DNA of 64,000 bases from Alphaproteobacteria bacterium. GTDB taxonomy: Bacteria > Pseudomonadota > Alphaproteobacteria > Sphingomonadales > Sphingomonadaceae. The stretch spans positions 1,426,001 through 1,490,000 of the forward strand of contig VBAC01000001.1 of NCBI GenBank assembly GCA_005883305.1, written 5' to 3'. Of the stretch, positions 1 through 6,167 are shown piece after piece; position 1 is the first letter of the stretch; every line of letters starts with the position of its first letter. A program made the translations under genes and the position numbers. The notes beneath the pieces were generated by a model that saw only the letters and a program-made list of their open reading frames with translations, was not told the origin of the DNA and searched no databases.

Positions 1-53
1 CCGGGCTTCTACACCCACGGACACATTGCCTTAGATCGATTCGCGGTGCAAGT

Positions 54-80
54 TTCCCCGAAAGGGGAAGCAAGCGCTTG
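54..80. repeat. Hairpin plus palindrome upstream of the first phage-like gene
   Basis: TTCCCC and GGGGAA pair as a perfect 6-bp stem closed by a GAAA tetraloop (54-69). A 10-bp palindrome CAAGCGCTTG follows directly (71-80). No T-tract follows, so a terminator is not well supported. It lies 33 bp before the likely ATG at 114 and may be a leader structure or protein-binding site. The function is unknown. Confidence 0.4.
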
Positions 81-113
81 CCCCCATGTTCCCATTTCGT
101 TCACTGTCGCCCG

Positions 114-452
114 ATGGCCGAATCGCCCCTCCTGTCGGATCAGCTAAGGGACAAGGCGCTTCTCGCCCTCGAAGACGCTATCCAGGAATGTCGCTATCGG
201 ACTCCGCGCCCGTCATTCGCGGTGCGCTTCGCCCTCGCCTATCTCTGGGTTTATTCGGGCGGGGATCGGCGGCCTTTCGACGAGTTATGGCGGGCGATGC
301 GAAGCGAGAAGACTCCGTGGAGTTTCAGCGGCGCGGATATGGCGTTGCTCCGCATCTATCGCGTGCTTGGGCTTGAGCGTCCCGGTGCCGTCGGGAGTCT
401 GTGCTGGCGGAGCTGGGAGGCCCACGAGGGCCACGGCGGGGGCCAAGATTGA
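114..452 (+). CDS. Small phage-type hypothetical protein (112 aa)
   Basis: I do not recognise a named family. The ATG at 114 (MAESPLLSD) is preferred over an upstream TTG at 78, which would sit inside the palindrome. The protein is soluble and mostly helical: a central segment with the LAYLWVYSGGD motif (about residues 47-57) is followed by an Arg-rich helix and a Gly/His-rich tail. The reading frame is intact and starts a plus-strand run of short genes (114-1719) that includes an SRAP protein and converges on a capsid-bearing minus-strand operon. Its position and size fit an accessory gene of a phage or satellite. It has no signal peptide or membrane segment. Confidence 0.5.
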   Translation: MAESPLLSDQLRDKALLALEDAIQECRYRTPRPSFAVRFALAYLWVYSGGDRRPFDELWRAMRSEKTPWSFSGADMALLRIYRVLGLERPGAVGSLCWRSWEAHEGHGGGQD

Positions 453-534
453 CTCTGCGCTTTCCGCCGCGACATCGACAAGCTTGCGCCCGGCGCCCGG
501 CGGTATATCCGTTCGCGGGAAGGGAGACGTGGCG

Positions 535-714
535 ATGGCGGATCAACCCCCGGCCGAGTTTCACTGGAAGATGAGCGACCCAGACGCTGACGGCAACGTG
601 TGGCTTCAATGGACCGACGAAGGCGGCTCGTCCAACCTCCTGATGCTCGGGGCGCAAGCCGCCGTTGCCGAGTGCATGGCGGACTGGCTCGGGCGGATCG
701 ACTTCGGTAACTAG
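535..714 (+). CDS. Small hypothetical protein (59 aa)
   Basis: The ATG at 535 is preceded by AGGGAG at a good distance; a GTG two codons upstream is an alternative. The product is short and acidic with a Trp-rich central part (HWKMSDPDADGNVWLQW), and ends in a helix containing AECMADWLGRIDF. I know no family for it. The next gene begins 5 bp after its stop, so the two are probably co-transcribed in the same phage-like plus-strand run. Confidence 0.5.
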   Translation: MADQPPAEFHWKMSDPDADGNVWLQWTDEGGSSNLLMLGAQAAVAECMADWLGRIDFGN

Positions 715-719
715 CCGCG

Positions 720-923
720 GTGCCGATTGTCCCGACCCCCGCTGGCTTCCCGGTCGACGCGCTGAGCGCCGCCTATCGGCGATGCGTCGAGCTCGCGCAG
801 CCGTTCGTGCTCAGCATCGGCGGCGAGCTTCACGCGCTCGCCCTTCCGCCGGATCACGATATCATCCTGTTCAACCCGCCGCTCGAGTTGACCCCGGACG
901 TGCTTCGGATGGTGCTGGGCTGA
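720..923 (+). CDS. Small hypothetical protein (67 aa), coupled to the SRAP gene
   Basis: This starts at a GTG 5 bp after the previous stop. Its TGA overlaps the ATG of the SRAP gene (TGATG at 921-925), which suggests translational coupling. The sequence has no motif I recognise; it is a small mixed alpha/beta protein without membrane segments. The tight packing argues that it is a real gene of the plus-strand accessory operon and not a chance frame. Confidence 0.5.
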   Translation: MPIVPTPAGFPVDALSAAYRRCVELAQPFVLSIGGELHALALPPDHDIILFNPPLELTPDVLRMVLG

Positions 924-1522
924 TGTGCAACCGATTCCGCCAGACGAAGACGCGGGCGAACCTTTCGCAGATTTTCGGCGCCCGCCCCCTGGTCGATCCG
1001 CCCGAGCCGCGAACGGACATATTCCCAAAATACTCCGCATGGATTGTCCGCAAGGAAGCCGGCGAGCGCGTTCTCGATTACATGCCCTGGGGGATTCCGC
1101 TCGCCATGCGGGGGACCAAGGGTCAAATGCTGGCGCCTAAGCCGATAACGAACGTCCGCAACCTCGAAAGCAGCTTCTGGCGCTCCACGATCGCCAAGCC
1201 GGAATGGCGATGCCTGGTGCCGTTCACGTCCTTTGCCGAGCCGAAGCCGGGCAAGGATGAGGGTGGAAAGCCCGCGTGCTGGTGGTTCACGCTCCCGGCA
1301 AGCGAAGTCGCCGCCTTCGCCGGCATCTGGCGCCCCTCCGAATGGGGCAATGTGTTTTCGTTTCTGACGTGCGAGCCTAACCCGCTCGTTGCGTCGCTGC
1401 ATCCCAAGGCCATGCCGGTGATCCTCGATCCGGGCGATTATGACGCTTGGCTAGATGGCGAGACGGCGGAAGCGTGCGCCCTCGCCGCCCCCTTCCCCTC
1501 GCAGTTGATGGCGGTGACGTGA
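923..1522 (+). CDS. SRAP-domain protein (SOS response-associated, YedK/HMCES family)
   Basis: SRAP proteins crosslink through Cys2 to abasic sites in single-stranded DNA and shield them during replication. The 199-aa product starts MCNRF, so after Met removal the catalytic Cys is N-terminal. The other expected active-site residues are present: Asn77 in ITNVRN, Glu106 in SFAEPK and His160 in SLHPKAMPVIL. Length matches single-domain bacterial members (about 200-230 aa). The start is fixed by the MCN motif and by the TGATG overlap with the upstream gene. The downstream gene overlaps its stop (GTGA). SRAP genes are common in phages and mobile elements, which fits the capsid-bearing neighbourhood. 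Function is inferred from family knowledge. Confidence 0.9.
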   Translation: MCNRFRQTKTRANLSQIFGARPLVDPPEPRTDIFPKYSAWIVRKEAGERVLDYMPWGIPLAMRGTKGQMLAPKPITNVRNLESSFWRSTIAKPEWRCLVPFTSFAEPKPGKDEGGKPACWWFTLPASEVAAFAGIWRPSEWGNVFSFLTCEPNPLVASLHPKAMPVILDPGDYDAWLDGETAEACALAAPFPSQLMAVT

Positions 1523-1719
1523 CCCCCGAGCGCGAACGCTGGGCTTGCGCCCAAACTCTCATAAACCAGCACGGCCGGCGCGCGGTCGGCGAGGCCAATA
1601 TGCGGATACAAGAACTCGTCGAGGCCGATGATAGGGCGGGGGTCGAGTGCTGGCTGGATATTCTGGCGAAGATCGCCACGCTTCTCCGCGAGCGGGAAGA
1701 TGTCGACACTCTCCAGTGA
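1519..1719 (+). CDS. Small helical protein (66 aa), DUF6961-like
   Basis: It starts with GTG at 1519, overlapping the SRAP stop by 4 nt (GTGA), so it is translationally coupled. The pattern TPERERWACAQTLINQHG, then an EANMRIQELVEADDRAGV helix and an LDILAKIATLL helix, resembles small sphingomonad proteins I associate with DUF6961, though I cannot confirm this. No enzyme motif is visible. It is the last gene of the plus-strand run and ends 2 bp before the stop of the convergent minus-strand phage operon. Confidence 0.5.
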   Translation: MTPERERWACAQTLINQHGRRAVGEANMRIQELVEADDRAGVECWLDILAKIATLLREREDVDTLQ

Positions 1720-1721
1720 GA

Positions 1722-2456
1722 TTAGGCCGCCAGCCGCTCGTCAAAGGCATCCGGATTCGCTCGCACCTCGCGGAGAAGCGCATAGGCCTCGGCCAGCGTC
1801 GGCGCCAAGGCGCGGATGCGATGGGCGTGGCGCAAATTCGAAAGCCCGGAGTGAATGACGTGCGCCGGCTGGTAGCATTCGCATTCGAGGAAGCCGGCCT
1901 CGGCATTGATGCCCCGAAAGCGCTTCACGACTCCAGTGATCCTGCCATAAACCGCGCGCGGCCATGCCTTTTCGCGGTCGCGCACGTCGAAGGTGAACAG
2001 GTCGCCCTCCCTTATTTCTGTGTCCCGGCCGACATCGACAATCGCGAAGCTGTAGCCTGAAGTGAGAGGCGCCATGCACCCCCCGACCAGGCGAATGACG
2101 TGGAACCGGCGCACGTCCCACAGGTCGAAATGGCGCAGCCAATGGTCGCGCTTCGGCGGCATCGACTTTCCCGGCGCCGGAGGCAGGGGCGCGCCGAACG
2201 ACATTGGGCCGGATCGCACGACGGCGGTGCCTTGGGGATAAGTCGCGAGCGGCGCCGTCCCGTTGGCGGCGCGCGGCTTCGGAGCGGTGAGCGCGTGCAG
2301 CGCCATGCCCGCGCCGACCACCGTGGCGGCGACGATCGCTGAGGCGAAAAGCGACCCGACCCCTATGGCCGCCAGCGCGCCAGGCAACAGATAGGGCGCG
2401 AAGACGATCACCGCGACTGCCACCACAACCGCGACGACTTTGAGCACCTTCCCCAC
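1722..2456 (-). CDS. Phage protein with hydrophobic N-terminus and S24-like C-terminal domain
   Basis: The GTG at 2456 has a strong AGGAGG upstream and lies 1 bp after the preceding gene, so longer frames are rejected. The 244-aa product has hydrophobic segments at about residues 4-25 and 33-55, then a Pro/Ala linker. The C-terminal region (about 110-200) carries VGGCMAPLTSGYSFAIVDVG and EGDLFTFDVRD. This resembles the LexA/S24 signature G-x-S-M-x-P...GD, but with Cys where the nucleophilic Ser would be, so peptidase activity is doubtful. It is the last gene of the minus-strand phage operon. A role in virion assembly or regulation is possible; I cannot decide. Confidence 0.55.
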   Translation of the reverse strand: MGKVLKVVAVVVAVAVIVFAPYLLPGALAAIGVGSLFASAIVAATVVGAGMALHALTAPKPRAANGTAPLATYPQGTAVVRSGPMSFGAPLPPAPGKSMPPKRDHWLRHFDLWDVRRFHVIRLVGGCMAPLTSGYSFAIVDVGRDTEIREGDLFTFDVRDREKAWPRAVYGRITGVVKRFRGINAEAGFLECECYQPAHVIHSGLSNLRHAHRIRALAPTLAEAYALLREVRANPDAFDERLAA

Positions 2457-2457
2457 G

Positions 2458-2712
2458 CTAAGCCTCCTCTCTGACGACCATCGGCGCCCTAGAAATTCGC
2501 GTGCTAGGCGCGGCAGAACTGAGGCCAATCGCCTTGAACGCCATTCCCACCGCGAGCGTGAGACCCGCGGTGAGCACGGCACTCGCCACGATCGCAGTCA
2601 TCCCGACAAAGCCGAGGCCGGCCACTATCGAGAGGCCGCCGGTCGGCGCCGCAAGAACGGCTAGGGCTACGACGGCGGCGATCGTCGCGACCGTCTTGAG
2701 CGCCTTCCCCAT
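2458..2712 (-). CDS. Small membrane protein of the phage operon (84 aa)
   Basis: The sequence begins MGKALKTVATIAAVV and has two hydrophobic stretches (about residues 6-30 and 33-62) separated by Gly/Thr, followed by a basic polar tail. The N-terminus is similar to that of the next protein (GKVLKVVAVV), so the two genes may have arisen by duplication. It starts 15 bp after the terminase-like gene and ends 1 bp before the next start. A tiny two-TM protein near the end of a phage operon could be a holin-like or assembly protein, but no lysis enzyme is visible nearby. Confidence 0.5.
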   Translation of the reverse strand: MGKALKTVATIAAVVALAVLAAPTGGLSIVAGLGFVGMTAIVASAVLTAGLTLAVGMAFKAIGLSSAAPSTRISRAPMVVREEA

Positions 2713-2727
2713 GCTATCCGTTTCCCT

Positions 2728-3150
2728 TCATTCCCACGGCTTTTTGCCCGACGCGCCATCGACTGCGCGGCCCGCGCCGCGAGGCAGGATCTGCGATTGC
2801 TGGGTGAGCCGCATCGAGCGGGCGCAGGCCGTCAGCGCGCGCGTCTCGCGCTCAGCCATCGCCAAAAGCTTATCAAGACGGGCCAGCCCGCCATCCTCGT
2901 TAATCCACGCGGGATCGAATGCGGCGATCTGGCGGGCCATTGCATCGGCTCGAGCCTTGTGTCGGCAATAGGCGACCAGGATTGGATATTGAGCTCGCGA
3001 GAACCAGCCACTTGGCATGGTGCCGACGACATCGCGCCAGACAGTGCCCTCATTATCCCCGAGCTCGGCAGGCGGCGGCGGCCGGCGCGCCTCGATCAAG
3101 ACCGGGGCGACGGAAAGGGCTGAGGTGGATTTACGACCGCGCTGGCGCAT
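2728..3150 (-). CDS. Phage terminase small subunit-like protein (P27 family)
   Basis: Small terminases recognise phage DNA and hand it to the large-subunit motor. The 140-aa sequence begins MRQRGRKS like P27-type small subunits. It then has a Pro-rich lead (RRPPPPAEL), a segment VWRDVVGTMP, a helix PILVAYCRHKARADAMARQI and a late helix LLAMAERETRALTACARSMRLTQQSQ. These elements occur in the order seen in the P27 family. Its ATG overlaps the stop of the upstream 61-aa gene (TGATG). No large terminase subunit follows, which is unusual because the two are normally adjacent. The family call rests on pattern, not on an alignment. Confidence 0.65.
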   Translation of the reverse strand: MRQRGRKSTSALSVAPVLIEARRPPPPAELGDNEGTVWRDVVGTMPSGWFSRAQYPILVAYCRHKARADAMARQIAAFDPAWINEDGGLARLDKLLAMAERETRALTACARSMRLTQQSQILPRGAGRAVDGASGKKPWE

Positions 3151-3335
3151 CAGAATTCTTGCCGATTAGAGTTTGTGGCTGGGGGCGGCGGTGTCCGCTT
3201 CCCAGCAATGTGAAGAATCTCCCGCCCCCCTCGGCCCGTTGGCACGCTGGCGGGTAGATGGAACCCCGCCAGCGCACCTTCGGCGCTCTCCGCGTGAGGC
3301 TTGTCCGCCGCGGTGAGCATGGGATCAGGCGACAT
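3150..3335 (-). CDS. Small hypothetical protein between capsid and terminase genes (61 aa)
   Basis: This reads MSPDPMLTAADKPHAE and onward, with a Gly-rich centre and basic tail; I know no family for it. Possible starts are ATG at 3350, 3335 or 3320. I chose 3335, which begins 11 nt inside the end of the capsid gene and is consistent with coupling. Its TGA overlaps the ATG of the terminase-like gene. It may be a head-completion or connector-type protein by position only. Confidence 0.45.
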   Translation of the reverse strand: MSPDPMLTAADKPHAESAEGALAGFHLPASVPTGRGGREILHIAGKRTPPPPATNSNRQEF

Positions 3336-4425
3336 TGCCAAAGTCGCCATAGATCAGCGCCTCGGGGCGCTTGGCGGCGAAGCCGATCCGCTCTTCCCCG
3401 AGCACAGTCACGAGGTTCTTCGTGAAGTCGTCATTCACGAAGCCGACCTCGACGCGGGCGGACCAACGATCATAGAGGGTCTGGGCCTTGAACGCGCCGA
3501 CCAGGAACTTGTCGACGGTCATGGCCTGGGTGGTGACGACGGGCAGACCGAAGAGGCGCGGCTCCGCAACGACGCCCGGATCTCCGAGGATATACTTGCC
3601 CTCGCCATCCTTCAGCAGACGCATCCTCCACCAGTCGGAAGGGTGCAGCACCACACCGTCCGGCGGAATGTCGGTAAGCGATGCCTGCAAGATCGCGAGC
3701 GCGATGGTGTCGATCTCGTTTTCCGTGGGGTCGGGGCTGATCGGTGACGCGTAGGCCGTTGCCAGCGCCGCCATGCCTTCGAGGTTCTGCCCGGTGCCAT
3801 CGCCGAACAGAAGCTGCGCCTCTTCCACCAATGACAGCCCATAAAGCAGCTCATCGTCGATGATGGAGCGAAGCTGAGGCACGTCTTCCAGAACCTGCCG
3901 CGAGGCCTTCATCCAGTGGGCGATGACGCGCATCGGCACCGTTTCTAGGTCGAATTTGATATCCGATTCCGGCTTGGTCGCGCCTTCGGCAACCGGCGCC
4001 GCGCTATTCGTCCGGCCGGTCTGCTTGGGATATTCCACCGAGCCGCTGGTCGCGTTCACGACCGTCAGCAAGTTTCGGATCGTCAGGCGCCGGCGCGGCA
4101 GGGTGGTCGCCGTGTCGGCTTGCGGCACGATCAGATCGCCGACCGATCCCGCTGCATCAGTGGTGAGCGAGGTAAGGGACGCCTTCACCTCCAGTGAGGC
4201 CCGGTCGCCTCGCGTCATGCTGGCCAGGCCGGCGCCTTTTGCGTCGACGAACTGCTGTCCAAGGGACGCGCCGACGTGCGTGCCGTCCCCCCCGCCTCTA
4301 CGGGCGAGCTTCTGCTCGATTTCATCGATCCGCGCGGCGTTCTCGGCCGCCCTGACGCGATGGTCGTCGATGTGACTCTTGATTTCGGCCGCAATCTCTT
4401 CGACCGACTGTCCGTTGTAGCTCAT
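3325..4425 (-). CDS. Phage major capsid protein, HK97 family
   Basis: This 366-aa protein has the layout of HK97 gp5-type capsid subunits. A short helical delta-like segment (about residues 5-45, VEEIAAEIKSHIDDHRVRAAE) is followed by the shell fold. It includes DAAGSVGDLIVPQ, RNLLTVVNATSGSVEYP, the E-loop/spine region, VEEAQLLFGDGTGQNLEG, the P-domain segment VVLHPSDWWRMRLLKDGEGKYILG and GLPVVTTQAM. The C-terminal part is intact (RWSARVEVGFVNDDFTKNLVTVLGEERIGF). A GGGGA ribosome site precedes the ATG. No prohead protease or portal gene is present beside it, so the delta segment may be removed by an outside protease or not at all. This is the best-supported phage gene in the window. Confidence 0.92.
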   Translation of the reverse strand: MSYNGQSVEEIAAEIKSHIDDHRVRAAENAARIDEIEQKLARRGGGDGTHVGASLGQQFVDAKGAGLASMTRGDRASLEVKASLTSLTTDAAGSVGDLIVPQADTATTLPRRRLTIRNLLTVVNATSGSVEYPKQTGRTNSAAPVAEGATKPESDIKFDLETVPMRVIAHWMKASRQVLEDVPQLRSIIDDELLYGLSLVEEAQLLFGDGTGQNLEGMAALATAYASPISPDPTENEIDTIALAILQASLTDIPPDGVVLHPSDWWRMRLLKDGEGKYILGDPGVVAEPRLFGLPVVTTQAMTVDKFLVGAFKAQTLYDRWSARVEVGFVNDDFTKNLVTVLGEERIGFAAKRPEALIYGDFGNVA

Positions 4426-4429
4426 TGAT

Positions 4430-4618
4430 TTAATCCCCAGCCCTCGCCAGCAACGCGGCGAATTGCTTCAATTCAGCGACCTCTTCGGCCTCGGCCAGTT
4501 CGGACGGATCCTCGCCAGTCAGGGCTTTCCACGCCGCAGCGGCACCCGCTTTGGATCGACGGCTCGAAAAGCCCCATTCTCGGAGGGTCGCCTCAAGGTC
4601 GCGGATAGTCTTGGTCAT
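4430..4618 (-). CDS. Small helical protein upstream of the capsid gene (62 aa)
   Basis: The protein begins MTKTIRDLEATLREWGFSSR and continues with helices KAGAAAAWKALTGED and ELAEAEEVAELKQFAALLARA. The ATG overlaps the stop of the preceding ORF (ATGA) and its own stop lies 4 bp before the capsid ATG. The charged helical make-up resembles small head-associated proteins or capsid-assembly helpers, but there is no motif to prove it. Tight coupling to capsid makes a structural role reasonable. Confidence 0.5.
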   Translation of the reverse strand: MTKTIRDLEATLREWGFSSRRSKAGAAAAWKALTGEDPSELAEAEEVAELKQFAALLARAGD

Positions 4619-4761
4619 GCGCGCACCTCGACGGGCGGCCTGAGAAGGCCGTTCAATCCGTCGCCGGTCCGCACGTCTCGCGCGTAGTGGGCGGGTATCG
4701 CGTCGAGCATCTCACTCGTTGCGATGTCCTGGAAGGTAATGCAATACCGCTCCAATGTCAA
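4615..4761 (-). CDS. Tiny coupled ORF (48 aa), probable TTG start
   Basis: A longer frame starts at 4836, but it would overlap the previous gene by about 80 bp. A TTG at 4761 overlaps that gene's stop in a TTGA junction and gives MTLERYCITFQDIATSEM, so I prefer it. The stop overlaps the next ATG (ATGA). The product is a short basic protein with no known family. Overlaps at both ends support a real, co-translated ORF. Confidence 0.4.
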   Translation of the reverse strand: MTLERYCITFQDIATSEMLDAIPAHYARDVRTGDGLNGLLRPPVEVRA

Positions 4762-5012
4762 TGCCCGGCCCTCTTTATCTCGGCGAGTAGCTGGTCGCCG
4801 CCCGCCATCGTGAAGTCGGCCTGTCGCTGCAACCATTCGACGGTTGCCGAGACGCCGGCCGCCCTCAGAAGCCGCTCGATCAAAGCGACTTGCATCGCCG
4901 TCACGGCGACATTCTCCGAAACGCCGCCGACCATCAGCCCATCAATCCAGGCATGGGTCCGCTTGAGTAGGTCGAGCATCTCAGCGCGCTCGCCTTGCGT
5001 CGGTTCGATCAT
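4758..5012 (-). CDS. Small helical phage protein (84 aa)
   Basis: This begins MIEPTQGERAEMLDLLKRTH, includes AMQVALIERLLRAAGVSATVEWLQRQADF and ends QLLAEIKRAGH. It starts 1 bp after the stop of the upstream gene, whose last codons supply its AAGGAG ribosome site. Its N-terminus (MIEP) resembles that of the upstream protein, which hints at duplication. There are no membrane segments or catalytic motifs. Function is unknown. Confidence 0.5.
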   Translation of the reverse strand: MIEPTQGERAEMLDLLKRTHAWIDGLMVGGVSENVAVTAMQVALIERLLRAAGVSATVEWLQRQADFTMAGGDQLLAEIKRAGH

Positions 5013-5013
5013 T

Positions 5014-5217
5014 TCAATTCTCCTTCACGATTGCGATGACGGTGAGCCCTGCCAAGGCGCGAGCGAGGATGATCCGCTGGGATCGGCTGACACCGCAGTC
5101 GCGCAGGCGATGTTCCACCTCGCGGACGCCGAGGGGCCGACTGATCTCGTCCAGGAGGCGCAGCACCTCGGCGCGGACGGCGGGGGCCGCGCTCGCTAAG
5201 TGTTCCGGCTCGATCAT
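5014..5217 (-). CDS. Small helical phage protein (67 aa)
   Basis: The ATG at 5217 overlaps the stop of the 31-aa HNH-like relic (ATGA) and has AAGGGGC upstream. The product has a repeated-helix look (APAVRAEVLRLLDEISRPLGVREVEHRLRDCG, then SRSQRIILARALAGLTVIAIV). The second half resembles a small helix-turn-helix or winged fold, but no family is assigned. It is part of the coupled minus-strand operon between the replication-like gene and the capsid gene. Confidence 0.45.
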   Translation of the reverse strand: MIEPEHLASAAPAVRAEVLRLLDEISRPLGVREVEHRLRDCGVSRSQRIILARALAGLTVIAIVKEN

Positions 5218-5309
5218 GAGCCGCCCCTTGCGGGCGCGCGAAGCTGCGCCAGGCGACGGGCTCGCCACCGTGAAGTGCTATACCACTTGCCGTGGGGCTG
5301 CTTGCTCAT
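5214..5309 (-). pseudogene. 31-aa ORF resembling the N-terminus of a phage HNH endonuclease (truncated)
   Basis: This short frame is open from an ATG at 5309, which overlaps the stop of the replication-like gene, to a TGA overlapping the next ATG. It reads MSKQPHGKWYSTSRWRARRL and then AQLRAPARGGS. The W-Y-x-S-x-R-W-x-x-R-R-x-x-Q-L-R pattern matches the start of phage HNH nucleases that sit beside terminases, where a zinc-binding Cys/His and HNH core would follow. Here the core is missing and an unrelated gene follows. It may be a vestige fixed by translational coupling, or a small protein in its own right. Confidence 0.4.
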
Positions 5310-5965
5310 ACCGCGGCCTTTCGGCTCGCCGATGGGCCGCCCGCTATTTTGCCCCCATTTTCCTCTGAGAATTTCGGCTCGGTTCCGGTGCCTGGGTATG
5401 GCTTACTTATAAGCACTACCCCGTCGGTAGCAGGGCCGGCCGGCGTTCTTGGCAGTTTTCCGTCAGTGTCTGCTACCGCATTGGTAGCAGCGGCGACCCT
5501 GCTTGCTACGAACGCGGTAGCAGCACGGGGCTCCCCTGCTACCGCATCGGTAGCGTCGATTTGCGCTTCCGGAGTCCAGTCAAGGTATTCGTTTGTCGCC
5601 TTGATCGGGCGGCCAATGCTGTCCGTGGTGTTGACGAATGTTAGGCGATAGGTCCGCGCCAGCCGCTGCTTCCACTTCGCCTCGAGCCCCACGTCGACCA
5701 GCCCGCACTTGATAAGCTCGGCAATGGCTGGAGCGAAGCAGGCCTCGTTCTTGCGGTTGAGAGCGTGCGCCAGTTCCTTGAAGCTCAGTCCGATCTGCCC
5801 GTTATTGTAGCCGTTCAGCCGCGCCACGATCTCGACCAGGACGCAACGGGCCATTGGGTTGAGGTGGCGATAGGCTTCGCTCTTGATGACACTGATTGGG
5901 ATGCCGGCGAAGCCAGCTCCGCGCGTGTCGGCGCGATGCTCGGCCTTCACCTTACCGCGCGCCAC
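5306..5965 (-). CDS. Replication-initiator-like winged-helix phage protein (219 aa)
   Basis: The N-terminal half (about residues 20-110) looks like a winged helix of phage replication or plasmid Rep-type proteins: GIPISVIKSEAYRHLNPMARCVLVEIVARLNG, then LSFKELAHALNRKNEACFAPAIAELIKCGLVDV and a basic strand KQRLARTYRLTF. The second half (about 135-190) is a low-complexity linker with an 11-residue repeat (ATDAVAGEPRA, ATAFVASRVAA, ATNAVADTDGK). That linker is encoded by four palindromic DNA repeats at 5413-5556, as in initiators whose gene contains the origin (for example lambda O). The ATG overlaps the end of the upstream 71-aa gene by 14 nt. Function is inferred from fold and repeats; a regulator is the alternative. 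Confidence 0.6.
   Translation of the reverse strand: MARGKVKAEHRADTRGAGFAGIPISVIKSEAYRHLNPMARCVLVEIVARLNGYNNGQIGLSFKELAHALNRKNEACFAPAIAELIKCGLVDVGLEAKWKQRLARTYRLTFVNTTDSIGRPIKATNEYLDWTPEAQIDATDAVAGEPRAATAFVASRVAAATNAVADTDGKLPRTPAGPATDGVVLISKPYPGTGTEPKFSEENGGKIAGGPSASRKAAV
5413..5556. repeat. Four iteron-like palindromes inside the replication-like gene
   Basis: Four copies of CTACC-N5-GGTAG, usually extended to TGCTACC-N5-GGTAGCA, have centres at about 5423, 5480, 5513 and 5546. The copy at 5470-5490 has perfect 8-bp arms (CTGCTACC, GGTAGCAG). The third has one arm mismatch. The last three are exactly 33 bp apart (about three helical turns) and the first is offset by 57 bp. They use GCT and GTA codons that are uncommon in this GC-rich genome, which suggests DNA-level selection. 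Their arrangement fits an origin or operator bound by the encoded protein. A more A/T-rich stretch lies beside them at about 5340-5412. Confidence 0.65.
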
Positions 5966-6167
5966 GGCAAACCTCGATCGAGTCAGGATCGCAGCCCAGA
6001 GCCTTTAGGGCCGCCGCGGCGGCTTCTACCGATGGATAGGGCGCCAATCGCGCGCCGATACGGCTGGCGCGCACGGCCGGCTCAACGAAGTTAACCAGCG
6101 AATCGATTGCCGCGTAACAGGCTCCTAGCTCTGGATGCGTCCCTTTGAAGAGGTCTGTCTCGCTCAT
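5952..6167 (-). CDS. Small hypothetical protein (71 aa)
   Basis: The protein begins MSETDLFKGTHPELGACYAA and contains a helix SVEAAAAALKALGCDPDSIEV. Its ATG overlaps the stop of the first gene of the operon (ATGA at 6164-6167), and its end overlaps the replication-like gene by 14 nt. I know no family. It is soluble and possibly regulatory. Confidence 0.5.
   Translation of the reverse strand: MSETDLFKGTHPELGACYAAIDSLVNFVEPAVRASRIGARLAPYPSVEAAAAALKALGCDPDSIEVCRGAR

Noticed and set aside
5413-5556. A possible CRISPR-like array of GTAGC repeats
   Set aside because: There are only four short palindromes within a coding sequence, the unit is about 20 bp, spacers are uneven and no cas genes are near. 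Iteron or operator sites fit better.
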